Part shown: positions 9,430 through 19,152 of the stretch, piece by piece | Numbering within the stretch: position 1 is the first letter of the stretch | Layout: the number at the start of each line of letters is the position of its first letter | From: QPIN01 sp965224575 | GTDB taxonomy: Bacteria > Pseudomonadota > Gammaproteobacteria > Methylococcales > Methylomonadaceae | Assembly (NCBI GenBank): GCA_965224575.1 | Contig: CBDCZQ010000006.1 | Coordinates: 992,001 to 1,056,000, forward strand | Reading direction: 5' to 3' | DNA length: 64,000 bases | Position numbers and translations under genes: made by a program | Notes under the pieces: model-generated | The model's database searches: none | Seen by the model: the letters and a program-made list of their open reading frames with translations, nothing else | What the model was told of the DNA's origin: nothing

Positions 9430-9951
9430 ATGTTTGAACTAGAATATGAATTTAGAGAAGAAGATTTAATTCATTTTAATGAATTACGATTAAAAAATAA
9501 TCTTGATCTACAACAAAATATCAGAAAAAGCAAAGTTCTTGTCCCTGGAATTATGCTGCTCATTGGTATGTTTTACTATTCCTACTACGGGGATATGATG
9601 ACAACGGCGTATATTACTTTATTGGCTATCGGCTGGGGAGTTGTTTCTCCTTATGTAATGAAGATGGATATGCGAAGACAATTCCTAGAACGTTACACTA
9701 GCGAAGAAAGAGATGCGATGTTTGGTCTACATACTTTGAAAATTGAGCAAGATCATTTATCTGAAAAATCTCCAGGTGGGAAACATAAAACACCCTGGAA
9801 AGATATGGTTCGGGTTGATTATCTTGAAAATTATGTTCATATATTTATAGATATGGATTCAGCTATCATCATCCCTATTGAAACAGTTAAAAGTGGTGAT
9901 CTTAATAAATTTTCTAAACAGGCAGAAGATATGATTGATCGTCTTAGCTAA
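9430..9951 (+). CDS. YcxB-like membrane protein
   Basis: 173 residues with two membrane helices at about 38-55 and 58-78, after an N-terminal segment starting FELEYEFREEDLIHFN and before a C-terminal beta domain (HTLKIEQDHLSEKSPGGKHKTPW, then YVHIFIDMDSAIIIPIE). This layout, with the K-TPW-DMVRV turn before the final strands, is that of YcxB-like proteins. Their function is unknown. It is a single gene, followed at 10088 by a strong palindrome that could end its transcript. Confidence 0.7.
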   Translation: MFELEYEFREEDLIHFNELRLKNNLDLQQNIRKSKVLVPGIMLLIGMFYYSYYGDMMTTAYITLLAIGWGVVSPYVMKMDMRRQFLERYTSEERDAMFGLHTLKIEQDHLSEKSPGGKHKTPWKDMVRVDYLENYVHIFIDMDSAIIIPIETVKSGDLNKFSKQAEDMIDRLS

Positions 9952-10087
9952 AAAAACTCTAAAGCTCAGGCTTTTATACTTCAACCGTGCTATTAATTAA
10001 GTCAAAGATCTTTCTTAACCGATCAAAAGCCAAGGTTGTTCTTCATCTAAATGGGCTAAGAACAAGTTATAAACCCGTTGTTAAATC

Positions 10088-10135
10088 AATCTTGTTGGTA
10101 ATAATCAAGAGTATTATTACCAACAAGATTTTTCC
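10088..10135. terminator. 18-bp perfect palindrome, probable bidirectional terminator
   Basis: Arms 10088-10105 and 10113-10130 are perfect reverse complements (AATCTTGTTGGTAATAAT) around a 7-base loop. A T-run (ATTTTTCC) follows on the plus strand. It lies between the end of the YcxB-like gene at 9951 and the end of the convergent small gene at 10196, where a shared terminator is expected. It could also be a dispersed repeat; no second copy is seen in this window. Confidence 0.6.
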
Positions 10136-10195
10136 ATACAAAAAACTAACTTCTTTAACTTAATATAGATAATATTTTTAATAAATTATTATTCT

Positions 10196-10378
10196 TCACA
10201 ACACACCATCTCTTTTCTGAATATAATATTGGCAAGCCTGAACACACAAACCTTTACTCTGATAAGGACCACTAATTTTATCTACTGTAAAAAACCACCA
10301 AGCACCTTGCTCATTCACGTAATACCTATCTTGTGGTTTAAACAAGGGATTTAATGGCTTTCCTAGTTTTAATTTCAT
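10196..10378 (-). CDS. Small conserved-looking protein, unknown
   Basis: 60 residues, basic N-terminus (MKLKLGKPLNPLFKPQ), then RYYVNEQGAWWFFTVD, KISGPYQSKGLCVQACQYYI. The pattern 'G-x-W-[YW]-F-x-T ... GP[YF]-S' recalls small gammaproteobacterial proteins of the DUF6316 kind, but the assignment is from memory of the motif only. No signal peptide or membrane segment. Divergent from yheS, 75 bp away. Confidence 0.55.
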   Translation of the reverse strand: MKLKLGKPLNPLFKPQDRYYVNEQGAWWFFTVDKISGPYQSKGLCVQACQYYIQKRDGVL

Positions 10379-10453
10379 TTACCTTTTGTAACTTGGGTAA
10401 TCTATCGTCTGGACTACTTAAAAAATAATTATCAAAGTATAACTTATTCTTAA

Positions 10454-12355
10454 ATGCTAAATTTTAAAAACATTTCACTCCGCAGAGGGGTTCGTGTACT
10501 TTTTAGTGATACTTCTTTTACCATTCACAAAGGACAGAAAGCTGGATTAACTGGCGCTAACGGTACTGGAAAATCAAGTCTATTTGCGGTGTTACTAAAT
10601 CAATTGCATATTGATGAAGGTGACTTTTCCATACCGCCTAACTTAGAAATTGCGCATGTAGCTCAGGAAATGCCTGCCGTAAATTGCTCTGCAATTGATT
10701 ATGTTATTGATGGCGATAAGCAATTACGCCAATTACAACAGCAACTTGAAGATGCCGAACAAAAGAATGAAGGTTTAAAACTTGCTGAATTACACAGTAG
10801 CTTAGAGCATATTGATGGTTATACCGCTCAAGCACGAGCATCCAGACTAATGAATGGATTAGGCTTTTTATCTGGACAAGAAAAAGACCCTGTTAAATCT
10901 TTTTCCGGTGGCTGGCGTATGCGTCTTAATTTAGCTCAAGCATTGATGTGCCGTTCAGATGTATTATTATTAGATGAGCCAACTAACCATCTGGATTTAG
11001 ATGCTGTTATTTGGCTTCAGGATTGGTTATGTAGATACCCTGGAACTTTACTATTAATCTCCCATGATAGGGATTTTCTTGACTCTATTACTGACCATAT
11101 AATTCATATAGAACAAAATAAAGCAGAAATTTATACAGGAAATTATTCTGCCTTTGAAAAAAGACGTGCAGAAAAACTCTCTCACCAACAATCAGCTTTT
11201 ATAAAGCAACAGAAAGAAATCGAACATATTCAAAGCTTTATTACTCGCTTCAAAGCTAAAGCGACTAAAGCAAAACAAGCACAGAGTAGAGTTAAGGCTT
11301 TGGAACGTATGGAAATTATTTCTTCGGCACATATTGACTCCCCTTTTAATTTTAGCTTTCCAGCTCCTGATAAAATGCCCAACCCTCTTCTTCAAATTGA
11401 GGAAGCGGATATTGGTTATGGCGATAAAATTGTTATTAATAAACTTAGTTTATCAATTACTCCAGGTGACAGAATTGGTCTTTTAGGCCCCAATGGTGCA
11501 GGTAAGTCCAGTTTAATTAAAGTACTAGCCTCAGATATGCAACCCTTAACAGGCAAAGTACAACTAGCTGATTCTTTAAACGTTGGTTATTTTGCCCAAC
11601 ACCAATTAGAACAACTTAGACTAGACGAAAGCCCTTTATGGCATTTGCAACAATTAGACAAACAAGCTACCGAAAAAGATTTACGAAATTTCCTAGGTGG
11701 ATTTGATTTTAGAGGCGATAAAGTCAAAGAAGTAGTTAAACCATTTTCAGGTGGTGAAAAAGCTCGTTTAGTACTTGCACTTTTAGTTTATCAAAACCCC
11801 AATTTATTACTCTTAGATGAGCCTACTAATCATTTAGACCTAGAAATGCGACATGCCTTGAGTATGGCATTACAAGAATATAAAGGAGCTATCGTACTGG
11901 TATCTCATGACAGACATTTATTACGATCTGTTACGGATCAATTTATTATTGTTGCCGATGGTGTTGCAATGCCTTTTGATGGAGATTTAGATGATTATCG
12001 AAACTGGTTGTCAGAACAAAAAAAATCTTTAAGCGAGGTAGTTAATAATAACCAATCAATTGATTCAGGTATTTCCAGAAAAGAACAACGAAAGCAAGAA
12101 GCAGAACGACGTAAACAATTAAAACCTTTATTGAACAGGCTCAAAAAAGCTGAACAGGCGGTAGAAAAGTATCATGCTGAGCAAAAAGACTTGGAGCTAC
12201 AACTAGCAAATCCAGATATTTATCAAGACTCCCAAAAAGAAAATCTTAAAGTAATGCTGACTGAGAAAGTCAAAGTTGATAGCGCCTTAGAACAAGCTGA
12301 AATGGAATGGATGGATATTGAGGAAATATTGGAACAGGAAAATCTTATCAATTAA
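10454..12355 (+). CDS. yheS: ABC-F family ATPase YheS
   Basis: 633 residues, the length of E. coli YheS. Two ABC domains without membrane segments: Walker A GANGTGKSS and GPNGAGKSS, signatures FSGGWRM and FSGGEKA, and two copies of LLLDEPTNHLDL. The linker between them carries RFKAKATKAKQAQSR, the ribosome-contacting (P-site tRNA interaction) region typical of ABC-F proteins. The start FKNISLRRGVRVLF is the YheS type rather than EttA or Uup. A charged C-terminal coiled coil (about 535-625) follows. ABC-F proteins act on stalled or translating ribosomes. It stands alone, with a hairpin repeat downstream at 12448. Confidence 0.93.
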   Translation: MLNFKNISLRRGVRVLFSDTSFTIHKGQKAGLTGANGTGKSSLFAVLLNQLHIDEGDFSIPPNLEIAHVAQEMPAVNCSAIDYVIDGDKQLRQLQQQLEDAEQKNEGLKLAELHSSLEHIDGYTAQARASRLMNGLGFLSGQEKDPVKSFSGGWRMRLNLAQALMCRSDVLLLDEPTNHLDLDAVIWLQDWLCRYPGTLLLISHDRDFLDSITDHIIHIEQNKAEIYTGNYSAFEKRRAEKLSHQQSAFIKQQKEIEHIQSFITRFKAKATKAKQAQSRVKALERMEIISSAHIDSPFNFSFPAPDKMPNPLLQIEEADIGYGDKIVINKLSLSITPGDRIGLLGPNGAGKSSLIKVLASDMQPLTGKVQLADSLNVGYFAQHQLEQLRLDESPLWHLQQLDKQATEKDLRNFLGGFDFRGDKVKEVVKPFSGGEKARLVLALLVYQNPNLLLLDEPTNHLDLEMRHALSMALQEYKGAIVLVSHDRHLLRSVTDQFIIVADGVAMPFDGDLDDYRNWLSEQKKSLSEVVNNNQSIDSGISRKEQRKQEAERRKQLKPLLNRLKKAEQAVEKYHAEQKDLELQLANPDIYQDSQKENLKVMLTEKVKVDSALEQAEMEWMDIEEILEQENLIN

Positions 12356-12447
12356 ATTTTCCTGTTATTCTATTTATTATCAGCAACCCTTTTATTTGTT
12401 ATAAAAAATCAATACAGTTTACTGACAGCACATTTATAGAATTCATT

Positions 12448-12477
12448 GTTGGGTTGCTATAAAGACAGCAGCCCAAC
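12448..12477. repeat. REP-like hairpin (GTTGGGTTGCT / AGCAGCCCAAC)
   Basis: Arms 12448-12458 and 12467-12477 pair with one G-T wobble around an 8-base loop, and CCCAACCTAC follows. A near copy lies at 26331-26362. The GTTGGGTTG...CAGCCCAAC(A/C) hairpin is of the dispersed REP type known from many genomes. It sits between the convergent ends of yheS and gspD. Confidence 0.7.
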
Positions 12478-12524
12478 CTACTTCTATAATATATGTCATC
12501 GTATTGTATTGATAAGACAAAAAC

Positions 12525-14864
12525 TTAAGGGTAAATAGTTGCAGGCCTCTTTTCCATTCTTTCTTTTGCAGGGCGGTCATAATTTTCATTCAAATTACGA
12601 ACACCACCCTTACCTTCTTCTATTTCTCGGCCAGAATAATCTCTGTTTATTTCATTCCATTTAGCTTTATGTCCATCCTCATCATAAAAAATACCTGAAA
12701 GTTTTCTTTTAAACTCATCGGTTACTTTTCTTGCATCATATTTATTTTGTATTACACGAGGTGTAATAATTACGACTAATTCATTTTTTTCTACGCTTTT
12801 AGACTCTGTACCAAATAGCCAACCAAGGTAAGGAATATCTTTTAAAAATGGTATTCCTGAGTTACCAAAATCATGCGTTTCAGAAATTAATCCACCTAAA
12901 ACAATGCTTTCACCATCAACAACGGCAACACTACTTGTTATTTCTCTCTTTAGAATAGTCGGTGAATCAATATTTGACCCAGCAGCAGAATTTCCCGCCG
13001 CCAAAGCATTATTAACTTTTTGCTCAATTTCTAAAATGACAACACCATTTGCATTGACTCTAGGCTTTACATTTAAACTAACCCCTGTTTCAACCATTTG
13101 TATAGAGGAGTTTGTAAGACTGTTATTTGTTCCACCACTTGTGTTGGTAAATTCTCCTGTTCTGGTTGGGATTTCATTCCCTACGATAATATTTGCCTCA
13201 TGATTATTTAACACCATCACTGAAGGTGTTGATAAGACATTAATTTTATCATCGCTTGCTAAGGCAGTCAGTGCCACTCTGACTCCAACTTGACTGTCAA
13301 CAATTCCATAAGTAAAACCCTGACTAGCAATACTTCCAACTTTACTTAATAAGTCAAGTTCACTACTCGAACTTTGCCCAATTCCATCAAAACCACCGCC
13401 GAATCCATTTTTAAACCTCCATTGAACACCATGCCGTAACTCATCAGTAAGTGTTACAGAAACTATCATCGCATCAATTAATACCTGTAAAGGCATAACA
13501 TCTAATTGCTTAATTATTTTTTTCAGCATTCGATATTGTTGTGGTTGTGCTGTAACAACTAAGGCATTATTCGATTCATCAGCAATAATACTAACACCTT
13601 CTAATGCAGAAACACCTTGACCAGATCCTTTTGAGTTTCTAGAAAGTCTGGAGTTATCTCTTTTTCTAGATTTATCTCTGCTTTTATTCGAAAGTGATCC
13701 AAGTTTTTGCCCTGGCGCAACTGATGCAGGTTTATTTGAAGAGCTTGCTATCCCACTAACCACCTGTGAGAGTGTAGAGGCTAGCTCAACCGCGTCAACA
13801 TGTTGTACTTTATAAACAATAACGCCACCTTCACCTATCCCTGCATTCGCCTTATCTAACCTCGAAATCCAGTTTTCTGCTTCTTTCAGGTAGGCTCTTT
13901 GCTTGGTAATAACTAAAATAGCATTAAGATGTTTTATACTAACAAAGCGGATCATCCCGGAAAGAGGGTTTTTTTCACCTTTATTAAATACTTGTTCAAT
14001 TTCAGCTAGAGTATTAGTTACTTCCGTATTCTCTAAAGGAAACAGACCAAAAGACATCCCTGCAATAAAATTAACGTCAAAGGTTTTTATAAGACCCAGT
14101 ATCTTTTTTAATTCATCATGCGTACCTGCAACCAGCAATATATTACGTGCAGTATCTACTTTTACTATCGCTTTATTCGGTATTATTGGCGTAATAACTT
14201 CGGCCATATCTGCTGCACCCACATATTTCAGTGGTATAACTTTTATTTGGTATCCAGCTTTTATGTTTTTTCCATTAACACTTGAAGCATTGGCTACTTG
14301 CACACTATCTCCATCCGCTTCAATGCGATAGCTTCCTCCACGCTTAATTAATACTGCACCATTAATACGCAATAACATTTCTAAAGTAGGTAGTAACTCT
14401 TCTTTATGCAAAGGTTCTGTCGTTTGCAAGGTAACGGTTCCGCCTACTTTTGGACTCATCACATAATTTTCTTGAAGCATATCGGTAAGAATAATCTTTG
14501 TGACCTCTCCCAAATCAGCTGCATCAAAATTTAAGGAATATTTCCCTCCTTTTCCTAATTTAGAAGAGGCAACATCTTTTGGTTGAGATATAAAACGTCC
14601 ATTACCAATAAATTTCTGAGCCTTAATTTCTGTTTTTTCAGTTTTCGAGTTGTCTTTATTTTCTAATTGTGAAAACTTAGGCTCTTCTTCTTTTTCGCCA
14701 TCATTTTCTGGCTTAACATAGTCTTTATCTGACCTTGCTTCAATAGGTATTTTCATACCTAGTCTTGGCCCTAATTTTGAAGTAAGAGGCTCACAAGCAG
14801 TCAATAAAATACTACTAACAATTATCAAGCCGAAAAGACTGGTGAGTTTTTTATACGATTTCAT
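12525..14864 (-). CDS. gspD: Type II secretion secretin GspD, lipoprotein-type
   Basis: 779 residues. The leader ends LLTAC, a good lipobox with C at residue 24, so this is probably a liposecretin (as in HxcQ), which would target itself to the outer membrane without a separate pilotin. N0 domain at about 105-180; N1-N3 domains at about 205-460 with a Ser/Lys/Arg-rich insertion at about 370-420 in N3; secretin core about 465-705 with the terminal signature VLGGLIS, GIPFLKDIPYLGWLFG and ELVVIITPRV. A hydrophilic tail follows. Last gene of the T2SS operon, 14 bp after gspC. The pore forms the outer-membrane channel through which folded proteins leave the periplasm. Confidence 0.95.
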   Translation of the reverse strand: MKSYKKLTSLFGLIIVSSILLTACEPLTSKLGPRLGMKIPIEARSDKDYVKPENDGEKEEEPKFSQLENKDNSKTEKTEIKAQKFIGNGRFISQPKDVASSKLGKGGKYSLNFDAADLGEVTKIILTDMLQENYVMSPKVGGTVTLQTTEPLHKEELLPTLEMLLRINGAVLIKRGGSYRIEADGDSVQVANASSVNGKNIKAGYQIKVIPLKYVGAADMAEVITPIIPNKAIVKVDTARNILLVAGTHDELKKILGLIKTFDVNFIAGMSFGLFPLENTEVTNTLAEIEQVFNKGEKNPLSGMIRFVSIKHLNAILVITKQRAYLKEAENWISRLDKANAGIGEGGVIVYKVQHVDAVELASTLSQVVSGIASSSNKPASVAPGQKLGSLSNKSRDKSRKRDNSRLSRNSKGSGQGVSALEGVSIIADESNNALVVTAQPQQYRMLKKIIKQLDVMPLQVLIDAMIVSVTLTDELRHGVQWRFKNGFGGGFDGIGQSSSSELDLLSKVGSIASQGFTYGIVDSQVGVRVALTALASDDKINVLSTPSVMVLNNHEANIIVGNEIPTRTGEFTNTSGGTNNSLTNSSIQMVETGVSLNVKPRVNANGVVILEIEQKVNNALAAGNSAAGSNIDSPTILKREITSSVAVVDGESIVLGGLISETHDFGNSGIPFLKDIPYLGWLFGTESKSVEKNELVVIITPRVIQNKYDARKVTDEFKRKLSGIFYDEDGHKAKWNEINRDYSGREIEEGKGGVRNLNENYDRPAKERMEKRPATIYP

Positions 14865-14878
14865 TATTGCTTTCTTTA

Positions 14879-15493
14879 TTATTGTTTAAAAGGGTTTCGT
14901 GTCACTTTCCGTGGTTTTATTCTGGGACTACGGTTTTTTCTTTTTGCTGAAGAGGCTTTCACTGGTTTTCTTAATCGTGGTTTTGCCAATTTAATTTCTT
15001 CTCTCTTTCCATCTGCACCGACTACAATTCGATCTGGATGTATCTCATTAATAGTCCAGCCATCAACTTCTTCGCCTTGTTCTAGACGTAAAAATTTATC
15101 TTTCTTGTCTTTTGCTCTTGGGTTCTGGAGCAAACAATAAATACCACTAGGGACATTAATAACACCCGTCAAAATAAAATCCAACTCTTCTGACGCTATA
15201 CTGACTTCTGTCGTTTCATCCTCAGCTTGAGGAGTGATTGGTTTACGTACTTTAAAAAACAAGGGTCTTTGAACAATATCATCAAAACCATTAATTGACT
15301 CTTGACTAAATTGATAGTCTGGAATTTCTTGCATTGTAAATCCAGTACTTTTTGAAATACTTAACTTCTCAATAAGTTCCTTACGATAGTCTGCTCCGAT
15401 AACATACTGAATAATCATTAAAAAAAGTATTATTACGCTACAGGCAATAAAAAAATAGGTAACCAAAGACTCGCCTTTACTCTGATTCATCAC
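14879..15493 (-). CDS. gspC: T2SS inner-membrane protein GspC-like (no PDZ domain)
   Basis: 204 residues. One membrane segment at about 11-31, then an HR-type domain: the 'IVQRPLFF..RKP' motif at about 73-85 is typical of GspC and PilP-like proteins, followed by LTGVINVPSGIYCLL and WTINEIHPDRIVV strands. A very basic C-terminal tail (KPRLRKPVKASSAKRKNR and on) replaces the PDZ domain of longer GspC proteins. Position between gspM and gspD and a 17-bp overlap with gspM support a role linking the inner-membrane platform to secretin N0. Some annotators would call it GspN/GspP-like; the HR homology is the main evidence. Confidence 0.75.
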   Translation of the reverse strand: MMNQSKGESLVTYFFIACSVIILFLMIIQYVIGADYRKELIEKLSISKSTGFTMQEIPDYQFSQESINGFDDIVQRPLFFKVRKPITPQAEDETTEVSIASEELDFILTGVINVPSGIYCLLQNPRAKDKKDKFLRLEQGEEVDGWTINEIHPDRIVVGADGKREEIKLAKPRLRKPVKASSAKRKNRSPRIKPRKVTRNPFKQ

Positions 15494-16070
15494 TTTTTTT
15501 CCTCATATAGCTAGACACCTCCATGGTTATCGTCACTAACCCTGTCTCTTCGATTTTCCTTGTTTTTCTATTACGCCTTCCACGTTTTGGTATTATAGTT
15601 ATATTTTCTATGCCCATCAGTGGTTTTTCTGCCTGTATTTCAAATAAAAGAACTCTAAGCATATCCATATCACCAATTAAACGAACTTTAACAGCAATAC
15701 GAACTAATTCATCCTGTTCTTTATGCGGTAGCACTTGAGTACTGCTTATATCCCCACCTGCACGCTCTGCTATCCCTTTAATTCTTTTTTGTAATTCAGC
15801 TGCTGCAAGTGAATACGTTTCTTGAGTGTAAAAATAGCCTAATGCATTAATTTTTTTACGCCCTTGCTCAACTTCACTCAAGACCTCTTCACGACTTGCG
15901 ATCACTCGTTGATATCGCTGAATCTGATAAACCTGATCGTCAATTTTCTCTAAAGTTTCATTTAAAGTGTTATACCAAGGTATAAAAACAGTAGCACTTA
16001 AAATTATAATTATGCCCAGCAATAAGCCTACTGCCAACCATCTTTCTTGTGTTTTATTTAGCTTCTGCAT
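15477..16070 (-). CDS. gspM: T2SS assembly protein GspM
   Basis: 197 residues: short cytoplasmic start, one membrane helix at about 12-32, a coiled coil (about 34-75) and a ferredoxin-like periplasmic domain about 80-190 (ISSTQVLP, VRIAVKVRLIGDMDMLRVLLFEI, VTITMEVSSY). This matches the GspM_II type. Its frame overlaps gspL by 17 bp upstream and gspC by 17 bp downstream, indicating translational coupling. GspM with GspL forms the inner-membrane platform that recruits the GspE ATPase. Confidence 0.85.
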   Translation of the reverse strand: MQKLNKTQERWLAVGLLLGIIIILSATVFIPWYNTLNETLEKIDDQVYQIQRYQRVIASREEVLSEVEQGRKKINALGYFYTQETYSLAAAELQKRIKGIAERAGGDISSTQVLPHKEQDELVRIAVKVRLIGDMDMLRVLLFEIQAEKPLMGIENITIIPKRGRRNRKTRKIEETGLVTITMEVSSYMRKKSDESE

Positions 16071-17160
16071 TACTTTGTTTTTTTGCGACTTCAGTTGATA
16101 TCTTAAATCTTTCCATCCCCGTTCTATTATCTTTTGTTACAGGAGAAATAAATTTTGCATTATGAAATATACTTGTTTTCTCTAAAGATTCGATTAATCC
16201 TGATGCACTAGAAGACTGCCCTGTCAGTTGTAATGATTTATTTACATAACGAAATTGAGAAACCCAGGTGTCATCTTTAAAAGCCTTAGTTGCTGAATTA
16301 ATAACATCAATCATCGCTGGAAGCTCATTTTGTTTATCAATAACTTTTTGTGTAGCTAGATATAAATAATCTACTCTTTTTTTAGATCTTTCTATCTCAA
16401 ACGCCTCTTTTTCCGCTAATCGTTTATGATGCTTAAGCTTATCCAGCCCGCTATCTAATTTATATAATGGAAAAAATAACATCACCAAAAACAATATAAG
16501 TGCTAATAACATACTTCCCAGCATTGTATAAAAAGGTAATTTATTATTTTTTTGACATAAATCATCAGGTAATAAATTATATTGGCTACTAACATCATTG
16601 GGAATAACTGGCTGGGAGGCTGAGTCTGAATAATGAGGTGTTAAGCCTAAACTCACACAACTTTCATACATTCTATCCAATGTAACTTTTTTTACTAATA
16701 CTAAAAGTAAATGAATCTGATTAGTATTTTTTTCTTTTTCAAATTTAATCGTGTCGAAATAAACTTGGTCTTTGTTAAAAGGTGTGTATTTATCAATCTC
16801 ATACAACAGTACTTTCTGTATATTTTTTTCAGTTGCTGCAGGTAAAAATAAATCCTTTTTAATTGATATACTTTCAGGAATTCTTAATACTATGTCCGCA
16901 TCTTTATATTGAGGGTTATTTTCAATTTTTTCTTTTAACTCTTCTTTTGCCAAAGCATTACGAACATACTCACCTAAAACAGTTTTTTGATCTGAATTAA
17001 CATAGCTCACCTTGGTTTTTTCTATATTAACCTCAACAACTAGAATCCCCCTTCCACTACTAATGGATTCTCTAATTTTTTCAGGTAACAAAAAACTTAA
17101 TTCTTGTCCCCACCAAGAAAAAAAACGCGATATATCAATATCACTATTTAAATTTATCAT
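16054..17160 (-). CDS. gspL: T2SS inner-membrane platform protein GspL
   Basis: 368 residues. Cytoplasmic actin-like/PilM-like part at about 1-205 (GILVVEVNIEKTKVSYV, VLRIPESISIKKDL, VLLYEIDKYTPF), membrane helix about 209-233, then a coiled-coil stretch and a PilN-like periplasmic domain ending RFKISTEV. The cytoplasmic part normally binds the N-terminal domain of GspE. ATG at 17160 leaves 1 bp after the gspK stop; its 3' end overlaps gspM. Confidence 0.87.
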   Translation of the reverse strand: MINLNSDIDISRFFSWWGQELSFLLPEKIRESISSGRGILVVEVNIEKTKVSYVNSDQKTVLGEYVRNALAKEELKEKIENNPQYKDADIVLRIPESISIKKDLFLPAATEKNIQKVLLYEIDKYTPFNKDQVYFDTIKFEKEKNTNQIHLLLVLVKKVTLDRMYESCVSLGLTPHYSDSASQPVIPNDVSSQYNLLPDDLCQKNNKLPFYTMLGSMLLALILFLVMLFFPLYKLDSGLDKLKHHKRLAEKEAFEIERSKKRVDYLYLATQKVIDKQNELPAMIDVINSATKAFKDDTWVSQFRYVNKSLQLTGQSSSASGLIESLEKTSIFHNAKFISPVTKDNRTGMERFKISTEVAKKQSNAEAK

Positions 17161-17161
17161 G

Positions 17162-18079
17162 TTAATTTATGACCCATTCATCATTTTCAGACAAAAAGAG
17201 AGAGGGGAGCTGATAATCCTTTGACCATTTTAAAATTGTATACGGCATATTTACTTTTGAACTACCTTTTCTGACAACAGCCATTATTTGTTGTGTGATA
17301 TTTTCATCTATCATTGCTTCTGCAATAATCATAAATGTATCACTTTTTGTTGAGCTACCTTGATACCACTCTGGCTGGCTCACATTTTCTGAGTTTCGTT
17401 CATTATCTACTCTTTGTTGTATGTATTCATCAACCATTTCTTTTTCTGTATCGGGTAATATTAACAAAACTTCTCTTGACGCAGCAGTAGAATTAACTTT
17501 TGGGTTCTGTGCATAAACACTGATCATATTTTCAATCTGTCTATATATTCTAGCAGTCATTCCCAAAACCATTTGTATCTCTTCTATATTAGAAAAAGCT
17601 TCATTACGTGGCTCATATTTTAACCCTGCTTCCTCATATTGTTGCTTTTCTGCACCATTATCGCTTTGTATATCATCAATATCTCGCCAATCCATAATTG
17701 CATCACTCAGGCTTTCTGCTAATGATTCCTCGACACTAATGGAACCAAATAAACTTAATAATTGTTCTTTATCTACAAAATTTATAGCAATTTTTCCTGA
17801 TTCATCGGCTATTTTAATACGAACCCTTTTTCCTACAAAATTTATTTCATATAAACTATTAAATGCGTTCCATTGCTGCTCTTTATCATTCTGTAATAAC
17901 TTTGCAATCGCATAATAAATTCCGGCCTCTGCATTAGCCGACGCTTCTGCCTTTTCCTTTATACCTGAAATAATAGCTGATTCTCTTTGTATGGTTAAAG
18001 AGAAACTGCTAGACATTATTATCAGTAACGAAATCACCCACAACACGACAATAAGAGCCAGTCCTTTATCTTTTTTCAT
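17162..18079 (-). CDS. gspK: T2SS minor pseudopilin GspK
   Basis: 305 residues. Short basic leader MKKDKG, then the class III type N-terminus LALIVVLWVISLL. Glu5 of the mature protein is absent, as is normal for GspK at the pseudopilus tip. The large globular domain (about 40-290) includes DWRDIDDIQSDNGAE, a stretch of the type that binds calcium in GspK, and FSNIEEIQMVLGM. The start overlaps gspJ by 14 bp. Confidence 0.9.
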   Translation of the reverse strand: MKKDKGLALIVVLWVISLLIIMSSSFSLTIQRESAIISGIKEKAEASANAEAGIYYAIAKLLQNDKEQQWNAFNSLYEINFVGKRVRIKIADESGKIAINFVDKEQLLSLFGSISVEESLAESLSDAIMDWRDIDDIQSDNGAEKQQYEEAGLKYEPRNEAFSNIEEIQMVLGMTARIYRQIENMISVYAQNPKVNSTAASREVLLILPDTEKEMVDEYIQQRVDNERNSENVSQPEWYQGSSTKSDTFMIIAEAMIDENITQQIMAVVRKGSSKVNMPYTILKWSKDYQLPSLFLSENDEWVIN

Positions 18080-18755
18080 GATCAGGAAATTTTCCGTTGA
18101 TTATATCAAATGGGTTCTTCCCTCCTCCTACACCGCCATCTGAAGCTTCAATTGTCAACGCAGTAACAACCTGCGGCCAAACCTCACCATTTGTCAGCTC
18201 TATATCTACACTTACCATTTTTGGTAAAGCCTGTTTATCTAGCCACTCATCTTGCCACGCAGGTTCATCAGCTACCTCATCTGAACCAAAATAGGAAAAA
18301 CGAAGTTCTTGTATATGTTTTAAAATAACAACACTTTCATCATCCCATTCTTCACTTTCACTTTTTGGAAAAAACGGTCTAATATTTACTTTTAACTCAG
18401 ACCCTTGATTGTTTTCTCCCGGTTGTAAACTCAATGTAAAAAGTTGTATTCCAAGTCTCCCTACACTTGCAGGCATGGATGCTACAAACTGTAATTGTTG
18501 TACATTACCTTGAAATGAAAACTGTTGTTCTTCAAAAAAATCAGCATTTAGAGGCAACGTTGCATGCAGTTTACTTTGAAAAAAATTTTGAACAATTGCC
18601 CTTTGACTCACTTGTACTATTTTTTTTTCACCTGCATTCCAGTTTTGAACACAAATTCTTAAGCTTGCAAACAGTAATAACATCATTAAGCCTAAAAGAC
18701 TCATTCCTATCAGCACTTCGATAAGAGTAAACCCAGATCTTTTAGATTTCATCAT
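18066..18755 (-). CDS. gspJ: T2SS minor pseudopilin GspJ
   Basis: 229 residues. Prepilin leader and cleavage site KRSG|FTLIEVLIG with Glu5, hydrophobic helix to about 32, then a globular domain with LRICVQNW and the C-terminal VSVDIELTNGEVWPQVV strands typical of GspJ. With GspI and GspK it forms the tip of the pseudopilus. Overlaps gspI and gspK by 14 bp each. Confidence 0.9.
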   Translation of the reverse strand: MMKSKRSGFTLIEVLIGMSLLGLMMLLLFASLRICVQNWNAGEKKIVQVSQRAIVQNFFQSKLHATLPLNADFFEEQQFSFQGNVQQLQFVASMPASVGRLGIQLFTLSLQPGENNQGSELKVNIRPFFPKSESEEWDDESVVILKHIQELRFSYFGSDEVADEPAWQDEWLDKQALPKMVSVDIELTNGEVWPQVVTALTIEASDGGVGGGKNPFDIINGKFPDHEKR

Positions 18756-19152
18756 TTTTACCAGACAATCTGAGTGTTATTAGTTCAACTTGTCTATTGT
18801 TTGTCCCAGCATGCCATTCCACAGTGACTGTTACTTGATATGGAATTATACTCATCTCTTCTGGATCAAGCTCTTCATCCCCAAATGCTTGTATATTTTG
18901 AGTCCACAGATATTTCTCCTGAATTTCCCCCTGTTTTTCTCCTTCTTGTAACTCTTCTTCTATTCCTACTTTTGAAAGTATAGACTGAGCTATAGTTACT
19001 GCTTGTTGATATTCCTCAGCAACAAGAGTTCTTCTTAAACCACCAGAAAATATATTAAGCAAAATACCTAAAGAAAAAGCCAATATTGAAAATGCAATCA
19101 ATATTTCAAGCAAGGAAAATCCACCTTGCTGGATATTCGACTTATTGTTCAC
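18742..19152 (-). CDS. gspI: T2SS minor pseudopilin GspI
   Basis: 136 residues. Prepilin site QGG|FSLLEILIAFSI with Glu5, helix to about 32, short globular part with YLWTQNIQ and YQVTVTVEW strands. GspI starts tip assembly with GspJ and GspK. Its start overlaps the 3' end of gspH by 11 bp. Confidence 0.9.
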   Translation of the reverse strand: MNNKSNIQQGGFSLLEILIAFSILAFSLGILLNIFSGGLRRTLVAEEYQQAVTIAQSILSKVGIEEELQEGEKQGEIQEKYLWTQNIQAFGDEELDPEEMSIIPYQVTVTVEWHAGTNNRQVELITLRLSGKNDEI

